Shown here in pieces: positions 13,983-27,470 of a stretch of DNA of 64,000 nt. Position 1 is the stretch's first letter, and each line of letters begins with the position of its first letter. Source of the DNA: Linyphia triangularis (Eukaryota; Arthropoda; Arachnida; Araneae; Linyphiidae); contig OZ021733.1 in NCBI GenBank assembly GCA_963978545.1, positions 35,631,424 to 35,695,423 of the forward strand, read 5' to 3'. Under the pieces are notes generated by a model. The model saw nothing but the letters and a program-made list of their open reading frames with translations, did not search any database and was not told the DNA's origin. A program made the translations under genes and the position numbers.

Positions 13983-15572
13983 TATTATAGATTTTTGTAT
14001 GGTGTCCAACAATTGGAGTGGCTGGAATGTAAATATAACTCGAAAGTAATTTTAAAATGCTAGCACTAAAAAAAGCTATATTGTCTCTTAAAATTAGTTA
14101 ATACTGCTTTTATCATTATATTTGTATGGTATTAAATTTCATGAGTATTGAAACAATATTTTAGTAGACTTTTAAAGAAGCAGCTACTTTGAAAATTTCA
14201 TTTGCTTTTAAAAGTTATTGGAAAGACTCAACTTTTTATACTTTAATATACTAAAATAAATTTTACTATATGTCTCTTCAAACTTTGCTAGTTTGCTTTG
14301 TTTTTTATACCGAGTACAAAATTATAAACTATTTGAAACATTACCTCGGCCGATCTGCAAATTAGATTTTTTTTAATTTTGCTAGTTTACTTTTGGCGAA
14401 AAAATAACATCATTTTACTTAAAACTATATTGTTTAATTCGTCTAAGTATGTAAGACATTTTTATTATATTACAATAATTTAAATTAAATGAAAGATTTG
14501 GCTAATCAGATTTTTTTTTCTAAAAAAAAATGCATATTTATAAAGGTATAATAGCTATTTAAACATATTGAGTAGTTTTAAAATGGAAATAAAATTTTAT
14601 TTGCATAAATGTAAATATGTTTTACATATTTTTTTAATGATTACAGCTTTAATACTTTTGACTCTTTAAAAACTTCTGGTTTTCATTCTAACAAATACAA
14701 AGCAGAAAAAGACCCTGAATCATAAAACATCTCTATATAGTCCAAAAACCTATATGAAAATACACTTCAGAGCGTGTTTTGAAGCGTGACTTCAAATGAG
14801 ACACAGATTCTTATATAACTTAAAATATACCTAATACAAATTACTTAAAATACATCCTGGATTATCCTAGAATACATGTGCTCTTTTCTTTGTATTTATT
14901 TCTATGGTATTGTATTTATTGCCGCTTATTGACTTTTAACTACTACTTTTAAGTTTGAGTAAAAAAATGCAAAAATATGTATTTAAAAAGCTAGTGCTTT
15001 AAAAAATGAGTGTATTATAGAAAGTTACTTTTTTTAGTAAGACAAAAAATTCTGAAATTTTTTCTAAGTGGATGAATAACAATAATTAAACAATTTCTAT
15101 AAACAAATTATAAAATTTATTTTAACATAGATATATGTAGCATAATAACACAGAATTATCTAAACGTAAACTTACTATTGGTCATTTAATAAATTCCCTT
15201 TACTTTAGCATCTAATGTAATACAATTTTTTTATTGAATCTTCAGTAATCTATTATCGATGCGCAATTTCGATGGCATCATCCCCACAGTCTTAAACTTC
15301 ATTATTATCCATCTAAAGAAAACTTATTAATTTTTTATATGAAATCCAAAATGCAATACACCGTACTTTTCCTCTAATATTTCCGAAAAAATAATTACAT
15401 CGCTAATTAAAAACGCTTCCCCGCTCTCATTATCTTTTTAGAGAGAACATCCCACCGTTTCTATGAAGCATATTAAGCTGCCTATTGACATTTAATTTAC
15501 AGTTAATATCCAGTAATTACACGAATTGAATAAACATACACGTGTATCGGGGATCAAGACAAATCTCCTTTT

Positions 15573-15599
15573 AACAAAGATGTACGGGACATCTTTGTT
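15573..15599. other. Perfect 11-bp hairpin
   Basis: AACAAAGATGT and ACATCTTTGTT are exact inverted copies around ACGGG. No T-run or gene context gives it a role. It may be a small inverted duplication. Confidence 0.5.
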
Positions 15600-16804
15600 T
15601 TCAAAAGTGTTCAATTAATTAGAAAAGTTGAAGAGATGGAAAGAAACAGACTGTTTACTTTTGTTGCATACGCGTTTAGCGCTTAACGCGCGGACGCTGA
15701 AGCATGTGATTTGCTGAATAACAAATGCGTCAATTGGTAGAAGGCCAGGCAAAATTGTTGTTTAAACCTAACGAAGTGATAATTAATTTAAAAAAAATAT
15801 TTATTTTTATAGACATTGTTTTCGGTCCATTGCTAAGAAAAACAAGAACACCGGATGAAAATGTCTATATTTTAAACTCTGAACCAATAAATAAAAGGTG
15901 GTGTATTCATACACTCCTATATACAGAGTGTTGGTTGTAAGAAAATTCATAGTTCAACATTTAATACTTTCTTGATTATTTATCGAAAACTCTTTCTCTA
16001 TAGCTTTTTTTATTTATCTATTACAAATATTCTATTATCTTTGCTAAATCCTCTAAATTGAACTAGTAGCTGGGCAGGCAAAAAAACAGTAGAACAATTC
16101 TCTGGTGCACACACGGAACAGTTTAGCTCTGTTTTTCTAGTACTCGTAAACAGATTGGAATTGCAAAATTATGATTAACCTACTAGTTATTTTTTTTTAT
16201 ATAATTTTAGTTAACGCTAATTGTTATGACGATAAAGTTTTACGATAATTACTTGACCTAGTTAAGATAATTAATTTTTCATGCCTGAACCACAGAGAAT
16301 TGCCCTTATTTTGACATTCCATTCATTAAGCTAAATATTTTTACAAATCATAACAGAATGTACAGATAATAAAAATACAATGCTTTTATACTCACATATA
16401 AAACAATATACACATTAATAATAATATACATAGCTGTTGGAATTAAAGGATATATTTGTTTCGTAATTGTTTGATGAATTTTCCAAAGAAACACTGTTTT
16501 TTCTAAAAATACTTCCCAATTCGAAAAATGTTTTTTAGTTTTAAGAAAAGGTCTTATTTTTATAACTTTTAACTTTTACTTTTTTATTTTTGAAAAAGGG
16601 TTTATGTTACTTAATATACTGAAAACACATACAATTTTAAAGTTATTTTAAATTATATCCTAAAATTTTCAAGGATCATATTTAAAAATAACTGGAATTT
16701 GATATTAAAGTCAAAGATTAATTCAACTCTATTTTTTTAAATTTGTTTTACTATACAAACCCAGGATTTGATTTCCCATGAGGTCTGTAAGCCCCGTGCC
16801 AAAG

Positions 16805-16823
16805 GCCCCCGAATTTCGGGGGC
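16805..16823. other. GC-rich 19-nt palindrome
   Basis: GCCCCCGAA, a central T, then TTCGGGGGC: exact 9-bp arms in a patch (16780-16840) far GC-richer than its surroundings. A partly similar GGCCCC...GGGCCC pair occurs near 17250-17315. Possibly the remnant of a transposon end. Confidence 0.5.
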
Positions 16824-16974
16824 TCCCAAAGTGCCTGGAAAATTCTAAATTAATATTATTATTATGTAACTATCAATATTCTTCTCAGTGCGATTGATCA
16901 ATGCCAGAAAATATGAAAAATAAATTTTAATAATTAAAATTATTATATTGTTATTAAATTAACTCTTATTTTTA

Positions 16975-17150
16975 TATTATTATTATTAATTCTTTTTATA
17001 TTATTATTAATTCTTTTTATGTTATTATTAATTCTTTTTATGTTATTATTAATTATTTTTATATTGTTATTAAAGTAATTAATATTATTAATTCTTATTA
17101 TAAATTGTTATTAAAGTAATTAATATTATCAATTCTTATTAGAAATTTTT
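16975..17150. repeat. A/T minisatellite of about 23-bp units
   Basis: The word TTATTATTAATTCTTTTTAT and close variants repeat head to tail at least four times, then pass into a second block built on GTTATTAAAGTAATTAATAT. Confidence 0.75.
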
Positions 17151-19189
17151 ATTAAAATATTAATATATCACCATTAATTTTATCAAGATGGTAATAGGCG
17201 GTAATAGAAATTGTCATTAATAGTTAAAATAACTCCAAAAATCATCAATAGGAGGCCCCATCATCTATGTTGCACATTTAGTAATCGGTTTTCTAAATCG
17301 GGCCCTTTACAAACCTACATATATTAAGGAACGAACTGTATGCTCAAGCTCTTGGAGAAGTGTCTGTTTTCCGTCATCCCAACAACCAAACCTTGTACTC
17401 AATTATAATCAAACGAATTGGAAAGTGATGGTATGTGAAATTGTCATCATGCTTGATCCATGCAGTCAAAAGAATTTCTAAAGGGAAAAGAAATAGAATA
17501 CAAAAAAGTCAATTCAAACAAAAACAAGTTATTCAAACCTTTTCCATAAATTAAGGACTACAGTAAAAAAATAGAAAAATATTATTAAATAAACGAATTT
17601 TAAATATATTTTGATCTCTTAAATTTCAATATAGTTCCAGTATAGTTTTGAGAAGGAAAAAGGAATTACAAACGTGTTTTAATTCCTTCACTTTGTTTAA
17701 CGTAAATAAAAAAGCTTAGTGAAAATAATCGAAAATATTACTAATTACACATGACAAGTAACCTTTTTTTAATTTTGCTATTGCAAGTTGACTTAAACAA
17801 TAATATTCATTGCTAATATTGACTTCTTTTAATTATTTATTAAATTAAATGAAAAATATTATTATTATCACCACTATTTATTACCTTTAACGCTAACTAG
17901 AAAACATTTAGGTCAAAGAGACATCAAACTTATGGCTAAACTGACTTAGCAAAAAAAATACTTTCAAACTTATATTTCTCTAGTCAAATAACCAAATTTA
18001 TTCAGTATTAACAAAACCATATTAAAAGATCAAACAGATAGTTTTAAATAATGAGTTCGATCTACTAAAATTTCGACAATAAGTGTTTGGAAATGACTTT
18101 GGAGTCCAAATGATCGTTCACAAACATAGGGAGTGACAAAAATTTACTATTTTGTTATTTAAATCTTAAAACGTTTTGAAATAAAATATTTAGAATTAGA
18201 ACAGGGAAATGCGTACCTATATATAATAATTGTGATACTAATTCCCAATGTTTGTAAAAATTAAGCAAAACATTTCCAGTGTTGATTAAATGTGATCTGG
18301 CACATTATTGTTCAAAACTAATTCATCAGTTTGTTACTAACCACAATTTTATGTTCCCAAGTTTATCTCTGAGAAAAATATTCAACCTGGATATGAAAGT
18401 GTAGTGTAAACTTACATCTGTTTACTAAACGAAACCATTCATATTCAAACAGAATTCTTAACAAATTTATGTGCATCAAAGGTAGGGTTTTAAAATATAA
18501 AATATTACTCTATTTATAACAACTGTTTTGAAAAATAAACTTATCAACAGTCGACATTTTAATGGATTGATGTTGACCGGTCCATGAGATTTGTGCTCAT
18601 GAAATGGGAAATACATAAGACGGTAAAGGATATAGGTAAAACTTTAAAAAAAAATAGGGATCCTTGATCTTGATCATGGGAAGTGTTATGATGTAGGATG
18701 AGGTATCAAGGAGAAAGTGTTCATAAAAATTGTCTTTATATTAGATTTAGTTTTCTCCATATATATGTACAACTGGTTAATTAATGATTGGCAGATGTAG
18801 GGCAAGCAAAATACCTTGATGGTAGATTTGTTTTTAAAAGTATGTAATAGTCTTTCCGTATGGCAAAAACTAAACTGGTTAGACAGAAAAATATAAAAAT
18901 GCGTAGGTATAAAGGGCAATGCCCCATGGCAGATTTTTTTTTTTTTTAATGATTTCAAAAAATGGAATAAAATATGCTCCTAAAACTATTTTTAAGTAAG
19001 TGGTGTGGAAATCAGAAATGGTAACTTTTTTCTTTTAAATTGTCGTTTATTTGGGGTTGGGGGAGGTGCAGTTAAATAAGAAAACAACTGTGCAGGATGT
19101 ATAAAGTAAAAGTCGATGTTGTGCGAATATTTTCCAAAAATACATAGTGAATGGAAAGGTTAAAAAGGGACCGAAAATCTTTTAAGGTC

Positions 19190-19640
19190 AAAGAACAGAC
19201 TTTACCCTCAAGGGAAGTTACATGGCTACGAAATGTTATCTCTCCAATGTAGAATGGCAGTTCTACAAGTCACTTCCCAGCAAAGGAAAACCCTCCCAAA
19301 TGTCAACAAGACCTTTGGTGTCGACAACTAAAATGAAAATGAACGCCGCTGAAACGTAATCCAGTATTCTCGTGTTGAGTTTGTTTTCTGACTGTAAAGT
19401 TGGGAGGCATCACAAAAGGATAGTTGAGACAGCTGGGGGATGGGGTGGCATTTGGCCAATTTACCCGACTTGATGTAAGTGACTTCTCCCTGGCCACTTG
19501 ACGTTCACAAATATTGGCCTGGCATCGTCTACCAACCAACCCCAAATGGATCTACATTGTTCCTACCCTCAAAACTACAGTTGGGGACCTTGAATTTCAG
19601 GATACTACTTTGGGCAGACGCTGATGTACGAAGAGCTGTT
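19190..19640. other. GC-elevated island, candidate conserved non-coding DNA
   Basis: About 450 bp of higher-complexity sequence with a minus-strand frame of 80 codons (19303-19545) that I do not recognise. No polypyrimidine-AG or GTAAGT pair brackets the frame convincingly. Confidence 0.25.
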
Positions 19641-21149
19641 GAAAGATAAGCCCTGAGGCCTAAAATTAGGAATCAATGTTCTGGTTTGTACACTTACAGG
19701 CTACATTTGATTACTTTTTTTGGGAGGGAATATAGCTAACCGTAAATTGATGAGAACTGCATCTGTACTTCAGGCTGTAAAATGTACATGTTTCAGAACA
19801 AGTTATTTTAAAACTATTAACCATTGACTTCAAAATCAATGTCTTTAAGTGAAAAAATAGTTTAAAAGTCATTACTCGTTTTACATAGTAAAGTAGAATT
19901 TCATTGGCTTAGAATGAAAAAGTGATGACTTCAATTTATCAAAGTTTTCAGAAGAGCAAAAATACATTCGAAATTGCTAATTCAGCATATCTAATTCAAC
20001 TTTGCACATCACTCATTTACCAAAAATTTATTTCAGTGATCAAGTTGTAGTTTTTACTAATCGATTGGTCGTCACCTCTTGCTTTCAAATATATCAAAAA
20101 TTGAATGGAGCAAAAGTGGAGTTAGAACCATTTCACACTAACCCGATAATGCAAAGGAAACTTGTACATCTAATGGTGATGGTGACATACTAATGGTCCA
20201 TCAATGTAATCAATCCATCAATAGACTTCTACCACATTGAAATTGGGTTTAGAAAGTGATTTTTATATAATTTAATGCGTTAAATATATTAAAGGGGAAT
20301 TAATTAATTGCAGACTGAGCAGGAATTCACTTAAAAACCTTATGAAATTTATGTAGATATTGTACATTTGAACATACCCAAAATGTGTGAAAATCCAACT
20401 TCCTAAAATATTCTCTGCTGCTCAATAGTATAATATGTTTCACTGTCCCAAACATTATTTGGTGTTAAGCTTTTTGAAGGTGTCAAAAACAAAAGAAAGA
20501 AATTCTGTGAAAATCTAATTTTTCAATGTAATTTTCTAATTTTATACAAAAGTATACTCAATAGACTTAGGTTAGTTGTAATCTTAATCGCAAGTTGTGT
20601 TTTATTTGAAATACATCAGTTATCTGAATCATTTATATTTAAAGAATACATTTTATAAAACTATAGCAAATTACACTTTTTTTAACGCTTACTGATACGA
20701 CTCGGATAAAGTGCTGACATTTAGTAACTGAAAATTTAACTACACCAGACCATGTGAGGTTTTCTCTTTATAGATCATATGATCAACATCGCCTAAATAA
20801 AGATGTGGCGTAATTTTCTTAAATAATTGCATTAATCTTAATCAAATTACCATTTTGATAACTACCATTATTGTTTGATTAGTAAATGAAACAGATTTTC
20901 GTAAATTTTCATAAAATGCACTTTTTTCGAACATAGTCTAATCCACCTCAAATAGACCAGTATTTTCGCATTATTGAGCGTTTAAATTACACTATCCATA
21001 AGAGATCATTCCGATTAGTTAACTCTTTTGTAAATCTACCTCTTCTAAAAAAGAAGAGACGATAACTTTTTTTTATGAGCCTGCTACGATTCATTTTTAT
21101 TCAGAATTTCGTGGAAATGATGAGTATTTTATTTTTCGAAATACTTAGC
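19641..21149. other. AT-rich stretch, nothing recognised
   Basis: One plus-strand frame (20002-20193, 63 codons) without recognisable similarity. No repeats or RNA genes seen. Confidence 0.5.
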
Positions 21150-21370
21150 AAGACGGGGGTGGGGCAAAAATACATTTCGACCTTGACTAAACAAAACTCC
21201 ACAGCACAGTCCCATTCAATTCTATTCATTCCAGACACTCCATCTCAACGTGATAGCTGCCCATCACCTAGGTCCTACTTGACCTTCGAAGAAATATGAC
21301 CTGGAGTCCCCCTGCCACTTGGGGTGGCCATCTTTCTGTGCCTAGAGTAGGAAATAGGACTCCAGCTTTG
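21150..21370. promoter_or_regulatory. GC-elevated island with clustered nuclear-receptor-like half-sites
   Basis: Contains GACCTTGA (about 21179-21186), TTGACCTT (about 21279-21286) and TGACCTGG (about 21297-21304), each holding the nuclear-receptor half-site AGGTCA on the minus strand. The first two resemble the extended monomer site TCAAGGTCA bound by FTZ-F1/ERR-type receptors. Three matches in about 130 bp within a GC-elevated patch are suggestive. Function is inference. Confidence 0.25.
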
Positions 21371-21769
21371 TTATACATTTCGATAGGATAGATTTTTTTT
21401 TATAAATATTTTGTGTCAGCTAAAAAGATCTAAGCGACGAGTTTGGTGTACGTCATTTTTATACAAGATTTTGACAAGAAAGCTATCAGAGTTAAAAATG
21501 ATAAAACTAGATTATGTGATCATTCAAAATCCTGTACTTGAAACTTTAGTTGATTATTTAAGTTATTTTATAACTTGAGTTATAGTTATTCGCTTTATTC
21601 ACAATAGAAAAATGTGAAACATTAGAATTGTTACTGATTATTGCAATCTGATTTATTTAAATTATGATGATTTAATTTTTATTATTTGTGAATTATTATA
21701 ATTATCATTGTAGAATTTGTTCAATATTTTTAATAATCATTTGATTATTTTACAATATTACTATTATTA

Positions 21770-21806
21770 TTGTTATTATAATTATTATTATTAGTAGTAG
21801 TAGTGC

Positions 21807-21873
<67 letters not shown>

Positions 21874-21890
21874 GTTGTTGTTGTTGTCGT
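21770..21890. repeat. (ATT)n / (GTT)n trinucleotide microsatellite
   Basis: Blocks of ATT, AGT and GTT units, with the longest pure ATT block around 21806-21872 followed by GTT units. Confidence 0.9.
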
Positions 21891-24800
21891 TATTATAACT
21901 TGAATAATTTTTAAAAACTGAATAATTAAAAGAGTAATTTTAAAAGTTATTTTTAAATCATTGTTTGAATAATTTAAATAATAATTTGAATATTTAAATG
22001 CTCATTTGTGTAATTGAACAGTTAACAGTTTGAATATCAGTAACAGTTGTGGAAGATTCCTCATCGTCTTCATTGACACATTCTTCTTTATCGCTAAGCA
22101 ACTTCTGTAGCTGTTTCTGAGCTGTTGAAGTTACTGGAAAGTACAATATACACTGTGATCATATCACACCATCTTTTCCAATAGTTTTATTAAAAAAATC
22201 ACAAAGTCTTAAAACATGTAAATTCATAATCAATTTACAATTTACTTCATTAATATTCATTTTCTTACCTCTAGAAATAAGCTTGATTGTGTTCCGGAGG
22301 ACGCTAAACCAAATATATTTTTGTTGTTATTAATTAAAATCGACAGGTTATGATAAAAAAAATTCTTTTTGATAACAGAAACGAATGACGTAAGCAATTG
22401 CCGCTTTTTAAAGCCGTGGACCTCCCTTGATGTTTCATACGTCCCTGCTTGAAATTATTTCTCCACTCACCCCTGTATATGGTATACGAAATCCCAACAG
22501 ATGGGTAAGTACATACATTGTATGATGAGTTCACATCAATAGAGCATTTATAATTATGTAATGACTTTAAAACAATGTCTGAATATTTTTATGTAACTTT
22601 AAGCCGATTAACAGTTCTTCAGTCAGGTAGCGTAGCTATTTTTGTAACACACAGTATATAAAAGAAATGATGACGTCAATCCATTTGCAACTACGGCTTT
22701 CTACTGCATCTTTACAGCTGAGAATATATGGTTTGTTTGTTTGAAAATATGTCAATTTTGTGACGTTATGAATATCTTTAAAAGATCAACTCGTGACAAT
22801 CATCTACCACACAAACAGCTGCAGTTTTCTAAAATTCAATTCTTATTTATGATTTCTATTAATGGTACTAATAATTAATACTGTTTACAACCATAATAAT
22901 TTCTTCTGTTGTCGTTTGTTACTTTAATTTCTAAATATCCTTATTGCTTGTTATATTATTAGTTATTATATTTACAACTAGTTATGACTATAAAGTATTT
23001 AGTCCGATTTTATTACTTTTTGAAGAAGTTAGTTAAACAATGAAATTATGAAATTTGTTCATTTATATTATTGACTATTGATCTCATAGTTTTCATTTGG
23101 CAATGTTATTTGTTTCCTTTATAATTATATTTAACTTTTTTACTAATTACAAACTCTACTCTTTTATTAAACAAAACGATATTTAAAATAACTAAATATT
23201 ATACTATTTGCAAATAAACTATTATTAATCTATAGCTCACTTTACTATATACTATTCTCTTTATTGATTACTATATACTATTCTCTTTATTGATTATTAT
23301 TCTCTTTATTTACCCTTGATATTTAATATTTTCACTATTATTCCATGCTAATTATCTTATTTTATTAACTTTTTTTTTTAGAAAAATCAGTAAAACGATT
23401 GCACATATTTTACTACTTCCCAGTGTTTTAGCTATTGTTAACATTGTCCATTTATTATTCATTTTTCCCATTATTGTTTGATTATTCATATATTTTACTA
23501 CCCTTACCATTTATTATCATTTTCTACTTTTATAACTTTTATGTACTTACATTCACAATACATTTTGTTATTATATTTACAAGCAAAAAAGTAGTTACAA
23601 GATTTTGAATTTATTTAATTAAGAAGGCATTGACGCACATTTGCCAATTCAGTTTTCACTTTATGAAAAGAATAAATACTTAATTTGTATCTGTTAAATC
23701 ATTTTCTCAATCGTTTATTTACTGCTTTTAAATTTTAGAGTGTTTTATTTCTCCAAAAAAACAAAAACCATTACACGTTAAATTATTAAATATAGTTAAA
23801 AAAAACTGAAGTGCCACAAAAATAATAGCGAAACTGAAGTGTTCAAAACTTAAAGGAACAAAGAAAATTATAGAAAACACAACACTGAATATAATGTATC
23901 AAATAAAGGTTTAAGTCAATATGAAAGAAAATTTAAAAAAAAGTTTCAAATGTTTCTGAATACACCTATAAGATTCGAAAACAAAGAGAGAGATTCTTTT
24001 TTACCATTGTTTTCACAATTTATTTCTCTCTCTTTCACAAAAAGTTGACTTAAGGCATTGAAAAGTCAATTTCAGTAATTTCTCTAGCGAAAATTCTTTT
24101 TTCGCTTCTTACGTATATTTTTTACACGCTTAACTTTGAGAAATCAAATAATTCTCAATAACTACTTTAAACTCCATTTTTCATTGCATTTCTTAGAATA
24201 ATTTTCGAAATAACTTCTGGGAATTCTACTCTTCCAAAAAGCTCAAGCAGCTTGCAAACACCTATATAAATCATAATTGCTTCGTTGGGTTTATTGAACA
24301 TTGATCTTTTAATAAATCTATCATGCGCAAATATTGATTTTATTTTTTTTATTTTTTTTGTCTACTACATTAAATTACAAAAAGATTCATTCCTAAGTCT
24401 ATGTTATTTTTTTTGCTCATAGAATAATGAAAAGGCAAACATTGATATTCTATAATTAAAATCTATTTTTGGTTTGTTTTTTGCTGATAGTTTTAGAACT
24501 CAATTCAATATTCCTTTCAACGTGAAAAAATATTTTTAAACAAACACGACTGAAAACTTAATAATTTACTTAATGATGTAACTAAAAGTTACGCGATTTA
24601 ACGCAGGGCTTTTCGCCATTGATACAAACACTGAGATTTATCCCTTTTATTGGCAAGGTGACTTCTAAACAATTTGACATTTGTATTAAATATTTAGCTA
24701 CGATCTATGTTTTGAAAATAGTAAAAAAAAATGCACATAATTTCATTTATATCGAAGGAAATTTATCTATATCAAATGGATTTAATTAGTTTATTTTACA

Positions 24801-25027
24801 TATTGTTTTTGAATTTTTATTTATTTATATAGGATATATATATTTTATGACGTCTTTTTCTAATTTTACACAAAACTAATATTGTTAACTAGCATACCAA
24901 TTTCAAGATTAAGACCTCCACTTCTGCCGTTTATATACAATTGCACTTAATGTTATTCAAAAATCGGAGCACTCTATGTAAAGAATATTTTGAAACTCAA
25001 TGAAAAGAGTTCTATGCAAAGAATGTT
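21891..25027. other. AT-rich stretch, no gene recognised
   Basis: A/T-rich DNA with a small tandem repeat (23244-23310) and short homopolymer runs. The minus-strand frame at 22334-22534 is unrecognised. Confidence 0.5.
23244..23310. repeat. 26-bp tandem repeat, about 2.5 units
   Basis: ACTATATACTATTCTCTTTA is repeated at a 26-bp spacing, followed by a partial third unit. Confidence 0.8.
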
Positions 25028-25363
25028 CCCTAGTAGCAAGATAACGCTGGCCAATATAGTTCTACATTGGCCAATATTGATGTGGACCAATATAAACTGG
25101 CCGTTGTTACGTATCTTGGCCTATCTCCTATCCAATGCTGAATAAAATATACTTTAGTTTTGAAATTTTGATGCACAATTTTAAAATTAAAATATTTTTT
25201 ATAAGAAAAGAAAGAGGGCTAAGAAATATATTTTGTGATGTTTTTGACGAGTTTATTTTTTTAAAAAAATCGTGAACTTTCGAACGATGTTCGAATTTTG
25301 ACCAGAATTGGCCAATTCTCCTAGACACCTATTTCCGATGTTGGTTAATACTGCTGTGCTACA
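25028..25363 (+). mobile_element. MITE family A, copy 2 (about 336 bp)
   Basis: Same orientation and layout as copy 1. It opens CCCTAGTAGCAAGATAACGC and closes with AATACTGCTGTGCTAC. The left third has repeated GGCCAAT/GGACCAAT words and ends in CTGGCCGTTGTTACG, matching the same block in copies 1 and 3. The overlapping minus-strand 66-codon frame is an artefact. Confidence 0.75.
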
Positions 25364-26234
25364 TATGTATAGTAATCAATGAGAAGGGACTCTCTTTAAG
25401 GGGAGTTGTTACTCTCTATACCGGTAATGTTAATTTGGCATATTTCATGTACCTTTTTCTCAGAAAGTAATTGACATAGAAGCCTAATTTTTTGTGTGCA
25501 TTTAGCAGACACTTGTTATTCTACTGAAATTAGCTTTTGATTGCATTTTATTTACTATTTTTTTTAAATGAATTTTTATAAAGACCACTCAAATTCGTTA
25601 AAAATCAAATTTTTTTTTTTTTTTTTTTGGTCAAAATAAGCTAAAACAAAAAATATTTTTGAAATAACAATAAAATCTCACTTCACTACTTACAGATACA
25701 TAAATGAAATATGTGATAAAATTTTAGGAGGATAGTTGGTGTAATTTCTGAGAAAAAAGGTATATTAATAATGAAAAATTTAGTTTTGAGAGAACGCATT
25801 TTAAAGAAAACTTTACTTACACTAATAGGAACTAATTTTGTCTTTAAAAAATTATTAAAAATACTTCTATTTGAGGTATTATTACAAATGAGATATCCTT
25901 TTAAAGGGGAGAATTTAAATTTTGATAAATAATAATAAACTCAAAATCGATTATTTATAAATTTTAGGGCACCAACTCCCTTTGGTATTTACTTTATCTT
26001 GGAATACGTCGAATTGACCCTGCAAGGATCCCCTCTTCTCTTTTACAATACATTGACTACATTAAATAAATGTATTACTGGTTTTTAAACGTAGTTCTCC
26101 GTTTTAAACAATCCCCTTCGTTATTTCTTGATAATCTAATGTTTAAAGAGCTCCATTAGATAATCTGTGATGAATTGTGTGGGAAACACATGTCGTCATG
26201 AATTAAAAAGCCCCAAATAAAAAAAAAAGGTTTT
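25364..26234. other. AT-rich stretch, nothing recognised
   Basis: Poly-T run near 25611-25628. No frame, inverted repeat or dispersed copy that I can support. Confidence 0.5.
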
Positions 26235-26420
26235 TTGGTTGGTTGGTTGTTTTCAGATTATCTGGTGCCGCCAACAACACGAGGGCTATAATGCGCCGAA
26301 ACATTCGTCATTAGACAAGCCAACATACATTTACAAACACCCATGCCTAGCACGGGACTAAAACCCGCAACCTCGCGGTCTAGAAGCTAGCACGCCAACC
26401 ACTATACCGCTTGGTCGGTC
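26235..26420 (-). mobile_element. SINE-1 (tRNA-derived), copy 1
   Basis: Read on the minus strand it begins with a tRNA-like head carrying a pol III A-box region (GGTATAGTGGTTGGCG) and a B-box-like block, then a shared body (TGTTTGTAAATGTATGTTGG) and a tail of ACCA units (seen here as GGTTGGTTGG). The B box is damaged: GGTTTTAGTCC instead of GGTTCGAGTCC. A-rich direct repeats flank it, but the target-site duplication is ambiguous in this A-rich context. Confidence 0.85.
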
Positions 26421-27018
26421 CAAAAAAAAAAAAAGGAGAGGAAAATCAAATGCTTATTTGAAACTTTTGCGTTCTTCCCTTGAAATTAAATATTTTTTTT
26501 ATTGATGTGTAGATTTGTATGACATAAGATTTTAAGCCATTCAATAAAATGAAAATGTTATTTTCTAAGGATTAATCAGAAAGTGTCAAAATAAACATTT
26601 TTTTTTTTTGGGGGGGAGGGGAATTTGTAGCTTTTAACTTATGACTACAGAACAATTCTTCACCAGACATTCACGAGAACTCGGTGCGACCCGTGCCGTG
26701 CCGAGTTCTTCCTTTTCATGATATCTCCCAGCAATAAAATACAATATCTAACTCTGATGAACTTCAAAAAAAGTAATTTCTCTGAAAAATCTTAAATACT
26801 CAAGACTATGCATTGGCCCATTAGTAATCTAATATTCCTGAGAGGGTATGCTTCAGAATGATTTTTAATTAAATGTTGTGAAAAATTAATGAAAATAGAT
26901 TTTTGAGGGTTTTCTTCTGGTAAATAGTAATATCGAAATACTATGCTAAAACAAAAAATACAACGCATTACAATAAACAAATTTGTAGAAAATATTCTAG
27001 AACTGCGAGTGATTTTAT
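26421..27018. other. No gene recognised
   Basis: Contains a T8-10/G-run patch near 26600 and a CGGTGCGACCCGTGCCGTGC patch near 26680. The 76-codon minus-strand frame is AT-driven. Confidence 0.45.
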
Positions 27019-27440
27019 CCACTTGCCGTCATCTGATCGGGTTAAAACATAGCAGATAAATTCGATGTCGATGACAATGTCTTCTATCAAATATTGGGGC
27101 TGTCGCTGTCACTAAAAATAAACAAATTACAATTTGTTTATCTTTAGCTTTTGCACGCGTTTCTATAATCCGTTTTGGAATACTAATAAATCACCATTTA
27201 AATGATCATTCTTGAAATTATTTCCTGTTGCCAAAATTATTTTAATCAGAATAAATAAAATATAATTGGAGGTGAATGCATAAACACACATTCATTTTTA
27301 ATAAATAAATTTTGAAAGATAGTTTGCATTTTTGCTTGTAGATTTTTTTTTAATATTTTAAAGTAGACGCAAGCACCAAGCGCTCGCACTGACACCAGAA
27401 ACGGCTCTATGTTAATGAATATAAAAATTGGCAATGCATA
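27019..27440. repeat. Dispersed repeat family C, copy 1
   Basis: Shares a core with 47450-47960 and 48170-48420: ACTTGCCGTCATC, then ATTCGATGTCGATGACAATG, then TCTATCAAAT, then CTGTCACTAAAA. Downstream, this copy and the 47.5-kb copy also share ATTTCCTGTT..CCAAAATTATTTTA and a TTTTGAAA block about 120 bp later. No ORF. The unusually orderly core suggests the terminal part of a larger transposon whose class I cannot determine. Confidence 0.7.
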
Positions 27441-27470
27441 TAAAGGATTTATATTAAAAACTTTGTTTTA

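Larger units (their letters stand above)
13991..19189. other. Long AT-rich stretch, no gene recognised
   Basis: About 5 kb of A/T-rich DNA. Apart from the hairpins and the minisatellite annotated separately, I see only AT-driven frames (for example 15725-15940 plus and 18686-18958 minus), with no recognisable protein. Confidence 0.5.
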
